Source: UBA6168 sp964573725 (GTDB lineage: Bacteria > Bacteroidota > Bacteroidia > Chitinophagales > Saprospiraceae). From it: a stretch of DNA of 32,180 nucleotides. This document shows positions 23,587-32,051 of the stretch, piece by piece. The notes beneath the pieces were generated by a model, which worked only from the letters and a program-made list of their open reading frames with translations, was not told the origin of the DNA and did not search any database. How positions within the stretch are numbered: the first letter of the stretch is position 1; each line of letters begins with the position of its first letter. A program made the translations under genes and the position numbers. The stretch spans positions 1 to 32,180 of the forward strand of contig CAZNLJ010000049.1 in assembly GCA_964573725.1 (NCBI GenBank), read 5' to 3'.

Positions 23587-23721
23587 TTGACGATTTGATA
23601 ACAAACCCTGCGATAGGTATCGGAAAGCAGCTGTGTACATACAACAGCCGACCGCACCGGCGGGAGCGGATACGGACGCAAGCAGGTGCCCAGGCCGGGG
23701 TTTGCAGCCAATGATCGACGG

Positions 23722-24333
23722 ATGAACTTTCTTGCACACATATTCCTGGCCGGTCCGGACACGGGGCTGCAGGTAGGGAACTTCCTGGCCGACTTCACCG
23801 GTCGTCGGGAGCAGGCTTCCCTCCCGGAATCGATCCGTCGGGGTATCCGGATGCATCATGCCATAGACCGGTATACGGATGACCACCCGGCCGTGCGGCA
23901 TAGTGTCGGATTACTGCGTCCGGAGCACGGCAGATACGCCCCGGTTGTCCTGGATGTGTTGTTGGACCATTTGCTTATCCGCAATTGGGAGCGCTATTCG
24001 GACCGTTCCCTGCGAAATTTCACCGCAACCGTATACGAGGTGTTGATGGCGCATCGGATGCTGATGCCCGAGGCGTTGCGGGACCGATGGTTGCCGGCCA
24101 TGGTGGCGGATGATTGGTTGATGCGCTACGGGACCATGGAGGGGCTCGCCGAAACCTTTCGGCGAATGGGGCACCGCTGCAGCAAGCCCTGGTTCCTGAA
24201 AGGGGCGGAAGCGCGTCTTCACCGGCACCATGCCGACCTGGAGGCGGATTTCCTGCTTTTTTTCGGGGAATTACGGACGTATCTCATCGAATGGCTGGCG
24301 GAGGACCTGTCGGGTGTGCCGCCTGCCGGATGA
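23722..24333 (+). CDS. Acyl carrier protein phosphodiesterase-like protein (AcpH family)
   Basis: The product (203 aa) resembles AcpH, an HD-like metal-dependent hydrolase that removes 4'-phosphopantetheine from acyl carrier protein. The start M-N-F-L-A-H-I-F-L-A-G, then G-N-F-L-A-D-F, then G-I-R-M-H-H-A-I-D-R-Y-T-D-D-H-P carry the conserved His/Asp ligands. Later family features are L-D-V-L-L-D-H-L-L-I-R-N-W and DWLMRYGTMEGL. E. coli AcpH is about 193 aa, so length fits. ATG at 23722 is the family start; twelve in-frame upstream residues are not conserved. It stands alone between divergent ychF and the convergent glycosyltransferase. Bacteroidota members are annotated by similarity and their activity is little tested. 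Confidence 0.85.
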   Translation: MNFLAHIFLAGPDTGLQVGNFLADFTGRREQASLPESIRRGIRMHHAIDRYTDDHPAVRHSVGLLRPEHGRYAPVVLDVLLDHLLIRNWERYSDRSLRNFTATVYEVLMAHRMLMPEALRDRWLPAMVADDWLMRYGTMEGLAETFRRMGHRCSKPWFLKGAEARLHRHHADLEADFLLFFGELRTYLIEWLAEDLSGVPPAG

Positions 24334-24373
24334 GTTGACCGTGGGAAGCGGGGAAGGGGACGGTAACCGCCAC

Positions 24374-25048
24374 TCAGACATAACGGAACAAGCGGGGCAG
24401 CATCTTGACACCGGACCAGAAATTCTGTCCTTTTGCCAGTGTTTCCGGCGTGTAGGAGACGCTGATGGGCACTTCCGTCCATTGTGCCTTGTGCAGGCGG
24501 ATATTCCGGATGATTTCCACACAGAACTCATAACCGTTGCGTTGGATGATGGATTTTCGGGCGAATTCCGCGCGGAAGGCCTTCATACCCGATTGGCTGT
24601 CCGTTGTAGCCAAGCCTGTCAGGAGAAAAGTAAGGGCATTGCCGACCTGGTTATACAGGGTCCGGATGCGGGGGATGTCGTTGGATTTCCGAAGGAACCG
24701 GCTACCGATGACGACATCGACGGCCTGTCGGTCCAGGGCATCGACGAGATGCCGGATATCTTGGGGCAGGTGCTGATGGTCTCCGTCGATGGTGACGATG
24801 ATATCCGCGCCGGCGCGCAGGGAATAAGAGATGCCGGTTTGGGTGGCGGCACCGGCACCGAGATTGATGATATGGGAAAGCAGGATGACCGGATATCGGC
24901 CGGCGACCGCAGCGGTGTCATCGGTGGAACCGTCGTCGACGACCACGAGGTTTTCGTATCCCAGTTCCAGCAATCGTTCCAGGAGCTTCCCGATGCGGGG
25001 ACCCTCGTCCTTGGCCGGAATGACGATGAATATGCGGTTGTTGTCCAT
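24374..25048 (-). CDS. Glycosyltransferase family 2, polyprenyl-phosphate sugar synthase-like
   Basis: The product (224 aa) is a GT-A-fold enzyme like dolichyl/polyprenyl-phosphate mannose or glucose synthases. Visible motifs are V-I-P-A-K-D-E-G, V-V-D-D-G-S-T-D-D-T, I-N-L-G-A-G-A-A-T-Q-T-G, the metal-binding T-I-D-G-D-H-Q-H, I-G-S-R-F-L, and DSQSGMKAFRA followed by G-Y-E-F-C-V-E-I. It lacks C-terminal membrane helices. It would load a sugar onto a lipid carrier for use by a GT-C transferase. That fits its place as the last gene of a leftward unit behind two polytopic proteins resembling GT-C halves (45-base gap). Sugar and acceptor cannot be told from sequence. Confidence 0.88.
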   Translation of the reverse strand: MDNNRIFIVIPAKDEGPRIGKLLERLLELGYENLVVVDDGSTDDTAAVAGRYPVILLSHIINLGAGAATQTGISYSLRAGADIIVTIDGDHQHLPQDIRHLVDALDRQAVDVVIGSRFLRKSNDIPRIRTLYNQVGNALTFLLTGLATTDSQSGMKAFRAEFARKSIIQRNGYEFCVEIIRNIRLHKAQWTEVPISVSYTPETLAKGQNFWSGVKMLPRLFRYV

Positions 25049-25093
25049 GGGTGGTTCGAATCTAACCGGGCTGGCATCGGCCGAAAGGGGCCG

Positions 25094-26524
25094 TCACCAT
25101 ATCTCGAATACGGCGTAATTGCCGAATTGTTCGACATCTCCGTAAGCGTCGTTGACGAATTTCACCTGGCCGTCGACCTGGGTCCTGACGATACGGTCGG
25201 TAGCGACCAGGCGGATACCGGGGTTGTTGTAAAGGAAGTACATCAGGTTCTTGTACCGTTCCACCAACTGTTTTTCCGGTGTCTTGTCGACGGTCGGCGT
25301 AAAGTAGTCGACGAGCAGGTATTTGACGCCGGCGTTTTTCAGCACTTGGGTCAGTTGGGTCTTGGTCGGCCATTGTCGGGACCATTGTTGGAAATAATCC
25401 AACTGATTGTCCTGGAAGAACCGCTTGTCGCTTCCGTCAACAAAAAAATTCAACCGGGTGCCGACATTGTAGACCAAGGCATTCCCATCCTGGTTGATCC
25501 GTTGGATGGCATCCGAAAGGCCTGGGTAAAAAGCATCCAACACGCCGTCCGCATCCAGTTCACCGGTAAGGTATCGGATTTGGGCGGGATCCAGCAGTCT
25601 TTTCCCTTCCAGCTTGTCATTGTTGACCAAGGAAAGCTTGATATTGGAAAACCGCTGTGCCGTGGCGGCCAGCAGGAACAAGCCGGTTAAACTTATGAAA
25701 GCGTAATGAAAGAACCTGGTCTCCGGAAGGACTTTTCCTTTCGTTGATGCCTGCCGCTGGAAATAAAGAAAAATCAGTGCCATCATCAACGGAGCGAGCA
25801 GGAATCCGTACCAAAGGATGCCGGAGGAGAGCAAGAGCCAAAAATAGGCGTAGCAAAAAGTGAACACGACAAGGCGCTGCAACAAGGGGTCCAGGTGTCG
25901 CATCCTTCTTTCCACCAGCCCCAATGTGAGCGCGCCCACCAATAGGAGCAAGGGGTAGGTGACGGCATCCTTTCCCTGGGCCAGCGGCGTGAGTCCGCTT
26001 TCGATGTTTCGGTAAATGGGCAGCAAGCCATGGTACAACCATGCGCTGACATATCCGGCGGGTGCATCGCTCGGGTCGGTTTCCGAAAGGTACGCCGACA
26101 AGGCGGAAGGCTCGGCGGGAATTTTTGAGAAATCGGTTGTCCGGTAAATGAAACCGGTTCCGACAGACAGGGTCAGCAAGAACGGCAGGGCCAGTGCCAA
26201 GCCCCATTTCCAGGCGACCGGTAAAGCGTGGCCGGCCAGGAAGACCACCGGTCCGAAAAGCAGCAGGATGTAACCGATATCCAACAAAGGGAGCTGCTCG
26301 TTGATGTTCAGCAGTAAGTCCAGCGGAAGGGACAGATACCGGAGCGGCTGTAACTCGTAGCCCATGTATCGTTGGATTTCCATCCGGACGGCCGCCACGT
26401 CGGGGGGTGTGGACAAGGCTTCGGGAATGCTCAGGTTGCCGGTGGTCCAGTTGTAAAGGATAGGAGCCACCAGGCATGCCACGGCGAGTCCATCCACCCA
26501 ATGTATCTTTTTCAATTTTTTCAT
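25094..26524 (-). CDS. Polytopic membrane protein, probable C-terminal half of a GT-C-type enzyme
   Basis: The product (476 aa) has about nine membrane helices up to residue 310 and then a soluble C-terminal domain. That domain contains GTRLNFFVDGSDKRFFQDNQ, KNAGVKYLLVDYFTP and N-N-P-G-I-R-L-V-A-T-D. This tail is of the kind seen at the end of large GT-C glycosyltransferases. Residues I-Q-R-Y-M-G-Y-E-L-Q-P-L-R-Y-L-S-L-P-L-D-L near position 50 also recall the middle of such enzymes. ATG at 26524 (MKKLKKIHW) is taken. A GTG at 26536 is equally possible and would overlap the upstream TGA as GTGA, implying translational coupling. No activity can be assigned with confidence. Confidence 0.65.
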   Translation of the reverse strand: MKKLKKIHWVDGLAVACLVAPILYNWTTGNLSIPEALSTPPDVAAVRMEIQRYMGYELQPLRYLSLPLDLLLNINEQLPLLDIGYILLLFGPVVFLAGHALPVAWKWGLALALPFLLTLSVGTGFIYRTTDFSKIPAEPSALSAYLSETDPSDAPAGYVSAWLYHGLLPIYRNIESGLTPLAQGKDAVTYPLLLLVGALTLGLVERRMRHLDPLLQRLVVFTFCYAYFWLLLSSGILWYGFLLAPLMMALIFLYFQRQASTKGKVLPETRFFHYAFISLTGLFLLAATAQRFSNIKLSLVNNDKLEGKRLLDPAQIRYLTGELDADGVLDAFYPGLSDAIQRINQDGNALVYNVGTRLNFFVDGSDKRFFQDNQLDYFQQWSRQWPTKTQLTQVLKNAGVKYLLVDYFTPTVDKTPEKQLVERYKNLMYFLYNNPGIRLVATDRIVRTQVDGQVKFVNDAYGDVEQFGNYAVFEIW

Positions 26525-26532
26525 GTCCGGAT

Positions 26533-28137
26533 TCACTGCTTGGGTTGGTCCAGGCGGAGTTCAGGTCGCACCTGCTTGCCATTGAGCAGGACTTGCGGCG
26601 ACCAGGAGCCTGTCTCAAGTTGGTTCTTGGCCATCCAGGGCAGGAAAGGCAAGAGCATGCAGGCGAGCAGGAGTATGGTTTTTCGTACCGTCAGCTGAAA
26701 AGCATCCCATTGTTCCAAGGCGATGCCGGTCAGCAGGACGGCGCCGGCCGCCAGCAATCCCCACTGGAGCGGCCCGACACCGAGGTGCGCATCCCGCAAT
26801 CCGGCCACCGCATCCAAACGAAAGAGCAAAAGCCCCCCGACAGCGGCCGTCATCACGGCCAACAAGCCGCGCTTCCCGTGGTGTTGGTACCAGATGGCGC
26901 CGCATACGGCCAGCATGAAATAGATGGTGGTCAATTTGGTACCCAGGCTGAAGCCGATGAGCAAGCCGGTCAGTATGACCGACCGGTTCGCAAACACAAA
27001 CGACCGGAAACGGTTGGCAGCCGGTGGCGGGGAATCCTCCTGCCGCGTATCGGTTCTTCCGCCCGCCACCAGCAGGGACAAGATGACCAGGTACAGGAAG
27101 AGGAGAGCCAGGTCTATTTTCAACTCCCCGTAACTCTGGAGGTAAAAGGCCGGTGTCAGCGAGAAGGTAAGCAGCAATCCGACGGCATAGGGCAAGGAAA
27201 GGCCGAGGGCATGCCGTACCAGGCCGAACAGCGCCACCAGGGCGAGTGTCCCGCCCAACCAGGACAATGCCAGCATGACCGGCACCGACCGGAACAGGGT
27301 AATGCCGACGGACTGTACGAGGGACCAGTTGTACGGTTGGTATCCTTCCACCAGGCCGTTGCGCTCCGCAATCAGTTTAGGCAGGTTCGCATACAGGGTC
27401 AAGGCATCGAAACCGGTCGGCATGGAGGTATGGACGGCTGTATAATTGATTCCCAGGAAGACGAGCAGGAAGTACATGGCGCCGATGGCCACCGGATGGA
27501 CCGTCGGCTTTCCTTTTTCCGCCCGAACCAGCGGATCGAGGAGCAGGGTCCGCACAAAAGGGAGCGCATGCCGGCGACCGGGGATCAATATTCCGGCGAA
27601 TACACCGATTAACAAGGAAGGAACCAACAGCCGGATGCTTCCGAGCAGGAAAAGTACCGATACCAAGACCATGAATCCGGCGGCAAGGGCCGCCAGGGGG
27701 TAGGGATACCGTCGTCGGTCCCGCCAGCCCATGCCGGCCATCAACATGGAGCCCCCCGTGTAGGCGGTCACGGTCACCAGGAAGAGGGCCAAGGAAGTCG
27801 CCAGCAGAAAAAATGCGGCATGCAGGAACCGGTCGCCCTGCAGCGTTGTCCCGAGGAGTTCGTGATGGGCGGCGGATAGCCCGCTCAGTGCGCCAAACAG
27901 GAAGATGAGGTATAAGAAGATGCCGTTCAGCCATTTGGAGCGATTGGCCCGAATCGATTTCCACACCAACCAAGTCAGCCCCGTACCGACCGTCGCCAGA
28001 AACAGCAGGTAGCCGCCGTAACTGAATCTGTCTACCGCCAAGGCATAGACCGGATGCTTCTGCCAGTAATCGAGCAAGAGGAAAAGGATCCAGACCAAGA
28101 GGAAAAGGAACCAGCCTGCACGGGAGAGAAGTTTCAT
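26533..28137 (-). CDS. Polytopic membrane protein, probable N-terminal half of a GT-C-type glycosyltransferase
   Basis: The product (534 aa) has about 13 membrane helices. The loop TSMPTGFDALTLYANLPKL after a central helix resembles the acidic substrate loop of GT-C enzymes. F-S-L-G-T-K-L-T-T and the closing PWMAKNQLETGSWSPQ match the late part of the GT-C membrane core. The frame stops shortly after that motif, where full-length enzymes continue with more helices and a soluble domain, and the next gene supplies just that. ATG at 28137 (MKLLSRAGWFLF) starts the first helix; earlier in-frame residues are not membrane-like. It would take a sugar from a lipid carrier, but acceptor and sugar are unknown. 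Confidence 0.62.
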   Translation of the reverse strand: MKLLSRAGWFLFLLVWILFLLLDYWQKHPVYALAVDRFSYGGYLLFLATVGTGLTWLVWKSIRANRSKWLNGIFLYLIFLFGALSGLSAAHHELLGTTLQGDRFLHAAFFLLATSLALFLVTVTAYTGGSMLMAGMGWRDRRRYPYPLAALAAGFMVLVSVLFLLGSIRLLVPSLLIGVFAGILIPGRRHALPFVRTLLLDPLVRAEKGKPTVHPVAIGAMYFLLVFLGINYTAVHTSMPTGFDALTLYANLPKLIAERNGLVEGYQPYNWSLVQSVGITLFRSVPVMLALSWLGGTLALVALFGLVRHALGLSLPYAVGLLLTFSLTPAFYLQSYGELKIDLALLFLYLVILSLLVAGGRTDTRQEDSPPPAANRFRSFVFANRSVILTGLLIGFSLGTKLTTIYFMLAVCGAIWYQHHGKRGLLAVMTAAVGGLLLFRLDAVAGLRDAHLGVGPLQWGLLAAGAVLLTGIALEQWDAFQLTVRKTILLLACMLLPFLPWMAKNQLETGSWSPQVLLNGKQVRPELRLDQPKQ

Positions 28138-28352
28138 CAGTTCGGAAGGGAATTGTATATCGTTTGGATGGGTAAGCACCCGGTCCGGGTGCCTGCCGTC
28201 TGTCCGCCTTGAACGGAATACCGGGGGCGAAGTTCTCAATTTTGAATAATAACCGGAAAGAAGGGAAAACTTTCTTCCGCTCCTGCGTAGGATAAGAAAG
28301 TACCCGGTTGATTTCCCGGGTGACCGTCCGTACCTGTATCCGGCTTGATGGA

Positions 28353-28360
28353 TATCTTTG
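28353..28360 (+). promoter_or_regulatory. Probable -7 element for the rightward GT2 gene
   Basis: TATCTTTG followed by TTCCCC fully matches TAnnTTTG. The predicted transcript start near 28367 leaves only about five bases before the ATG at 28372 and excludes the upstream in-frame starts at 28345 and 28348. Confidence 0.5.
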
Positions 28361-28371
28361 TTCCCCTACTT

Positions 28372-29418
28372 ATGCAGCACACCATTCCCGTCATCATTCT
28401 CAATTGGAACGGCGTCTCGGATACCCTCGCCTGCGTGGAGAGTGTCCTCGCCCAGGACTATCCCGCCGTCCGCATCCTTTTGGTGGACAATGGATCGGCT
28501 GGAGACGACGCGGGGATACTGGAGCGCCGCTTCGGTCGGGAGCCGGGGGTTTCCCTGGTCCGCCATGCCGCCAACCTGGGTTTTACCCATGGCAATAACC
28601 GCATCCTGGATGCCTTGTTGAAGTCGGAGGACTGCCCGCCCTACGTATTCCTGCTCAACAATGATACAGAAATCGAGCCGGACTGCATCACGCGGCTGGT
28701 GGCTTGTGCGGAGGAAACCGGCGCCGGGATGGTGGGTGCCCGGATGGTCAACTACTTCGATCGTACCCGTATGGACAATGCCGGTCACCGGATGTTGAAT
28801 ACGGCGGAAATCGTGCCCGTCGGTCACGGGGAACCGACCGGCCTGCATGAGGTGCGCCAGGATACGATGGGGGCCTGTGCGGGTGCGGCCTTATACCGGA
28901 CCGCCATGTTGCGCGACATCGGGCTGTTCGATCCATTTTTCGATACCGGATATGAAGACGCCGAATTGGGGGCGCGGGCGGCCTTCCTCGGCTACCGCTG
29001 TGTCTACGAACCTACGGCCGTGGTCTACCACAAGGTGAGCCAGTCTGTCCGGAAGGTCATGGGGTATGATTATTTGCTGCGGATTCAGGTCAATATATTC
29101 TATACCTATTTCAAACTGATGCCAGGACCTGCCTTGTGTTGGAACCTGCCCGCCCTGGTGTTCAAGTACGGGATGGTCCTGCTGATCGATATCCTGTTCG
29201 TCCGCTTGAAATTCCTGCGGATCATGTTGCACGCCTTCCATGCCTCCTTTGTCATCCACGGGAAAGACATCCTCCGGGCACGCCGGGAGTTTCAGCGGAA
29301 ATACCGCCCAGCTTCCCTGCCTGTTCTTCGCCGGCTCGAATGTTTTCTGCTGTTCGATGCCAGGCGTTTCTTCCGCCACGTCGTATTCCGCCGCAAGGTA
29401 ATTTTTGAAAATTATTAG
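28372..29418 (+). CDS. Glycosyltransferase family 2, rhamnosyltransferase-like
   Basis: The product (348 aa) has an N-terminal GT-A domain. Motifs in order are V-I-I-L-N-W-N-G, I-L-L-V-D-N-G-S, N-L-G-F-T-H-G-N-N, the metal-binding L-L-N-N-D-T-E-I and G-A-C-A-G-A-A-L-Y-R. The catalytic region reads F-D-T-G-Y-E-D-A-E-L-G, followed by A-V-V-Y-H-K. This pattern is typical of WbbL-like rhamnosyltransferases used in O-antigen or exopolysaccharide assembly. The last 90 residues are hydrophobic and basic and may bind the membrane. ATG at 28372 (MQHTIPVIILNWNG) is chosen because the promoter at 28353-28360 lies inside the longer alternative. It is divergent from the GT-C pair and ends 7 bases from the convergent VanZ-like gene. 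Confidence 0.88.
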   Translation: MQHTIPVIILNWNGVSDTLACVESVLAQDYPAVRILLVDNGSAGDDAGILERRFGREPGVSLVRHAANLGFTHGNNRILDALLKSEDCPPYVFLLNNDTEIEPDCITRLVACAEETGAGMVGARMVNYFDRTRMDNAGHRMLNTAEIVPVGHGEPTGLHEVRQDTMGACAGAALYRTAMLRDIGLFDPFFDTGYEDAELGARAAFLGYRCVYEPTAVVYHKVSQSVRKVMGYDYLLRIQVNIFYTYFKLMPGPALCWNLPALVFKYGMVLLIDILFVRLKFLRIMLHAFHASFVIHGKDILRARREFQRKYRPASLPVLRRLECFLLFDARRFFRHVVFRRKVIFENY

Positions 29419-29425
29419 CGCCACC

Positions 29426-30283
29426 CTACCCTGCCCCATCCGTGGCGGGCGGCGGATGATTGTCCAGCGTCCGGACCACCAGGAACAGCCCAGTCAGCCA
29501 TAGGATACCTTCGGTTGCACCCAGGATATGGAAGGTGACATTCGGATGGACCGTTTGCCACCAGCCTGCCCACGGTTGCCGGACCAGGGACCAACGCAAG
29601 GTTTCCGCATTTGCCGGATCGTGATGGTGCAGGGCACCGGCCAGGTAGGCGGCCGCCGTCAGGGACAAGAGCAGCAGCCAGGCACCGACGGGCCACCGGT
29701 AGGGAAATCGGGTTCGAAGTATCCAGGGAACATCCGTTGTTCGAATCCAGACAAGGGCCCATCCTGTTCCCAGGCTGTCCAATAGCAGGTCGTTGAAATC
29801 GAAGTATGCCGATTTGTCGACGGAAAGCACGAAGTGTTGCCAGCCTTCGTCAAGACAGGCCGCGAAAAGGCAGGTCAGGAAGGTAGGTCCATGACGCGGA
29901 AGCAGCACGAACACCCACGCGGCCAGGATCGCATATTGTACGAAGTGGACCATTTCCACCCTTATCACCACCAACCAACGCATGGCCGCCAGGCTGCCGA
30001 CCAGGAGGATCAGGAAGACCCCTGCGGTGCCCGGTCTCTTTCCGATGCCTCGTTTCCAGCCATGGTAAAATAGGACAAGATAAGTTCCGGCCACCAGCAG
30101 CGCCAACGCAGAAACCAAGCCGTTGTAACGTTCCCTTCCCAAGGGAAGGTCCAGGTTTCGTTCCAGCCATTCACCTATGAGGTTGTGTGGAAATACCACC
30201 AGCGGGAAATAACAAGCCAGCAGCAATAAGGCAACCATCGGATGCCTGTTGAGCCGGGTAAGGATGGAAATGATCGGATTCAT
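29426..30283 (-). CDS. VanZ-like polytopic membrane protein
   Basis: The product (285 aa) has about eight membrane helices. The middle part carries the VanZ-like pattern: E-M-V-H-F-V-Q-Y-A-I-L, then C-L-D-E-G-W-Q-H-F, then Y-F-D-F-N-D-L-L-L-D-S-L-G-T. The acidic and His residues in these places are the conserved ones. VanZ-like proteins are widespread and mostly of unknown role; the original confers slight teicoplanin resistance. This form is longer than the simple VanZ domain, with extra helices at both ends. It starts 21 bases after the GT4 gene and is probably the last gene of the DUF2304-GT4-VanZ unit. Confidence 0.65.
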   Translation of the reverse strand: MNPIISILTRLNRHPMVALLLLACYFPLVVFPHNLIGEWLERNLDLPLGRERYNGLVSALALLVAGTYLVLFYHGWKRGIGKRPGTAGVFLILLVGSLAAMRWLVVIRVEMVHFVQYAILAAWVFVLLPRHGPTFLTCLFAACLDEGWQHFVLSVDKSAYFDFNDLLLDSLGTGWALVWIRTTDVPWILRTRFPYRWPVGAWLLLLSLTAAAYLAGALHHHDPANAETLRWSLVRQPWAGWWQTVHPNVTFHILGATEGILWLTGLFLVVRTLDNHPPPATDGAG

Positions 30284-30304
30284 GGGCGCATTTGGTGCGG
30301 CGAG

Positions 30305-31495
30305 TCAACGCCCGGCGCTTGTTGCGTCGGAACCCGTTACCAGCGATCTGTATAGTGACAAATATTGGATGATGGTTTCCCGCCGCTCGAACCGCCGCAA
30401 CGGGCATTCCTGCCATTCACCTGCCGCAGCTTGTGCCAGGGCACGGACCATGGCTTCCACCGTGTAATCCGCCAGGTGGAGATACCTGCCGGATACCACT
30501 TCAGGTAAGGCACCGCGGCCGGAGGACAGAATGGGTACCCCAAGGGCCGCTGTTTCGGCGGCCGCAAAACAGAATCCTTCGCTTTGCGAGGGGATGACGA
30601 CGGCATCCGAGGATCGGATGGTTTCCATCAGTTCTTTTTCCGGTAGGTCGGAACGGATCTCCACGTGTCCATCCAAGTCCCATGCCGAAATCCGCTCGCG
30701 TAATTGCCGGTATTCCGCTTCCGGATTCGTTGGAACGACCAGGGTCAGTCGGGCGCCGGGATGGGAGTCCCGAAATATCCGTGCCGCTTCGAGCAGCAGG
30801 TAGATGCCTTTTGAGATGCCGATGCGGCCGAAGTAGAGGTAACGGAACCCTGGTGCGGGCGGCTCAAGGTGCTTCGGCGCGCTGACAGGGGCGGGGTATT
30901 CGATGCCGTTGTAAATGCGTCGGATCCGATGTACGGCGACCCCTTGCCGCTGCAAGGCGGCTTTCGTGAAATCGGATACGGCGACGAACCGGTCGAACGG
31001 CAGTCTCAAAAGGAACCATTCATACAGATAATGCAGCGCTTGCAGGATGCGGTGCATGCCATCGAGCCGGAACCACAGTTTTCCCCAGGCCTCATGGAAG
31101 GTGATGACAACAGGTTTCCGGTGCCACGACGCCGCCAGGAAAGCCGGAAGGGCCGCATTGAAAGAGGTGGTATGGACGAGGGTACAGGCTTTCGCATGCC
31201 GGAAGGCGGGAAAAATGGCGAGGAAACCGAACAGGTATCGGTTAAGGAACCGGTAACGCAGGATGGTGATGTTGGACTGCCGCTCTTGGAACGGTTGTCC
31301 GGCATGAAGCCGGGTTGTCAATACCGTCACCTGAACGTCCTTTCGGTCGAGCTCCTCCACCAGTTGCCGAAACAATTTTTCCACCCCGCCGATATTGGGG
31401 AAATAATATTCCAATACGAAAAGGATGTGGTGCCCCGGTAGCTCCGGCGCATGCGAATCCTCCTCCGGCGTATGCACAAGGCGCTCAGGTTTCAT
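30305..31495 (-). CDS. Glycosyltransferase family 4 (GT-B fold)
   Basis: The product (396 aa) has a GT-B fold. The N-terminal domain opens with L-F-V-L-E-Y-Y-F-P-N-I-G-G-V-E-K, the usual GT4 acceptor-side motif. The C-terminal nucleotide-sugar domain has YLYFGRIGISKGIYLLLEAA and the E-x7-E signature in PSQSEGFCFAAAETAALG-V-P. It would transfer a sugar from a nucleotide sugar to a growing glycan or lipid at the cytoplasmic face. ATG at 31495 (MKPERLV) is chosen and overlaps the end of the DUF2304 gene by 11 bases, pointing to translational coupling. An upstream in-frame ATG at 31558 lies deeper inside that gene and adds no conserved sequence. Confidence 0.9.
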   Translation of the reverse strand: MKPERLVHTPEEDSHAPELPGHHILFVLEYYFPNIGGVEKLFRQLVEELDRKDVQVTVLTTRLHAGQPFQERQSNITILRYRFLNRYLFGFLAIFPAFRHAKACTLVHTTSFNAALPAFLAASWHRKPVVITFHEAWGKLWFRLDGMHRILQALHYLYEWFLLRLPFDRFVAVSDFTKAALQRQGVAVHRIRRIYNGIEYPAPVSAPKHLEPPAPGFRYLYFGRIGISKGIYLLLEAARIFRDSHPGARLTLVVPTNPEAEYRQLRERISAWDLDGHVEIRSDLPEKELMETIRSSDAVVIPSQSEGFCFAAAETAALGVPILSSGRGALPEVVSGRYLHLADYTVEAMVRALAQAAAGEWQECPLRRFERRETIIQYLSLYRSLVTGSDATSAGR

Positions 31496-31934
31496 GGACG
31501 GAATCAGGGTGAGCCGTTTCGGAAGCCTGACTTTCGGAGATTTCGGAAGGCCGCTCATCCGCTTCGGTTCGGCGTACCATAGGCCGATCCGTTTCCCCAG
31601 CGGCCAGAGCCAGCTTCCGGGTCAGTTCCGTCAGCTGGGATTCCAGTTTGTCGATCGTGGAGGATAGGTAATAAACCAGCAGGAACAACCATCCTAAAGC
31701 CACGAAAATGACGGCGTTGATGTTACTCTTGAAGCCCATCAGCACCGCTATGTGATGGGAAACGGGATTGGGAATGATCGCCAATACCATGATCGTCACC
31801 CAGAAGACCAACCAGATTACGGTGGAATGGGCACTTCGCTTGTTTCGCAGGTACTGCCGGATGGTCCGGAACAAATATATCATTCCCAGCAGGGGAACCA
31901 GCCATTGGTATATTTCGAACGGTTGCTGCTGCAT
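31485..31934 (-). CDS. DUF2304 small membrane protein
   Basis: The product (149 aa) has three membrane helices within the first 100 residues, with the family features I-R-Q-Y-L-R-N-K-R and V-I-W-L-V-F-W. A short coiled coil follows (IDKLESQLTELTRKLAL), then a polar tail. DUF2304 proteins commonly sit beside GT2 polyprenyl-phosphate sugar synthases and may act as membrane partners for them. Here the adjacent enzyme is instead a GT4, and the GT2 synthase lies 6.4 kb away. It is the first gene of a leftward unit with GT4 and the VanZ-like gene. ATG at 31934 is the only good start; the promoter element is at 32052-32059. Confidence 0.8.
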   Translation of the reverse strand: MQQQPFEIYQWLVPLLGMIYLFRTIRQYLRNKRSAHSTVIWLVFWVTIMVLAIIPNPVSHHIAVLMGFKSNINAVIFVALGWLFLLVYYLSSTIDKLESQLTELTRKLALAAGETDRPMVRRTEADERPSEISESQASETAHPDSVHET

Positions 31935-32051
31935 AGGGGATCACATTCGACCGGTCGGCCGGGGATTCTTTTCTTACATTACTGAGACGAAGGATTCCGA
32001 CCAAGGTTTCACGGTCGGGTCGTCCGCCAGGACAATCTTATGAATCTTTTA

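Noticed and set aside
23366..23737. N-terminal extension of ychF by more than 120 codons
   Set aside because: The family start MALQAGIVGLPNVG is obvious at 23365, and the extension contains two promoter elements and no conserved residues.
24230..25690. Plus-strand open frame of about 480 codons
   Set aside because: It covers the GT2 gene and part of the polytopic gene in antisense and has no domain-like features.
26476..27612. Plus-strand Gln/Arg-rich frame of about 380 codons
   Set aside because: It is antisense to the GT-C N-terminal half; Gln- and Arg-rich composition is typical for the reverse of Leu-rich membrane codons.
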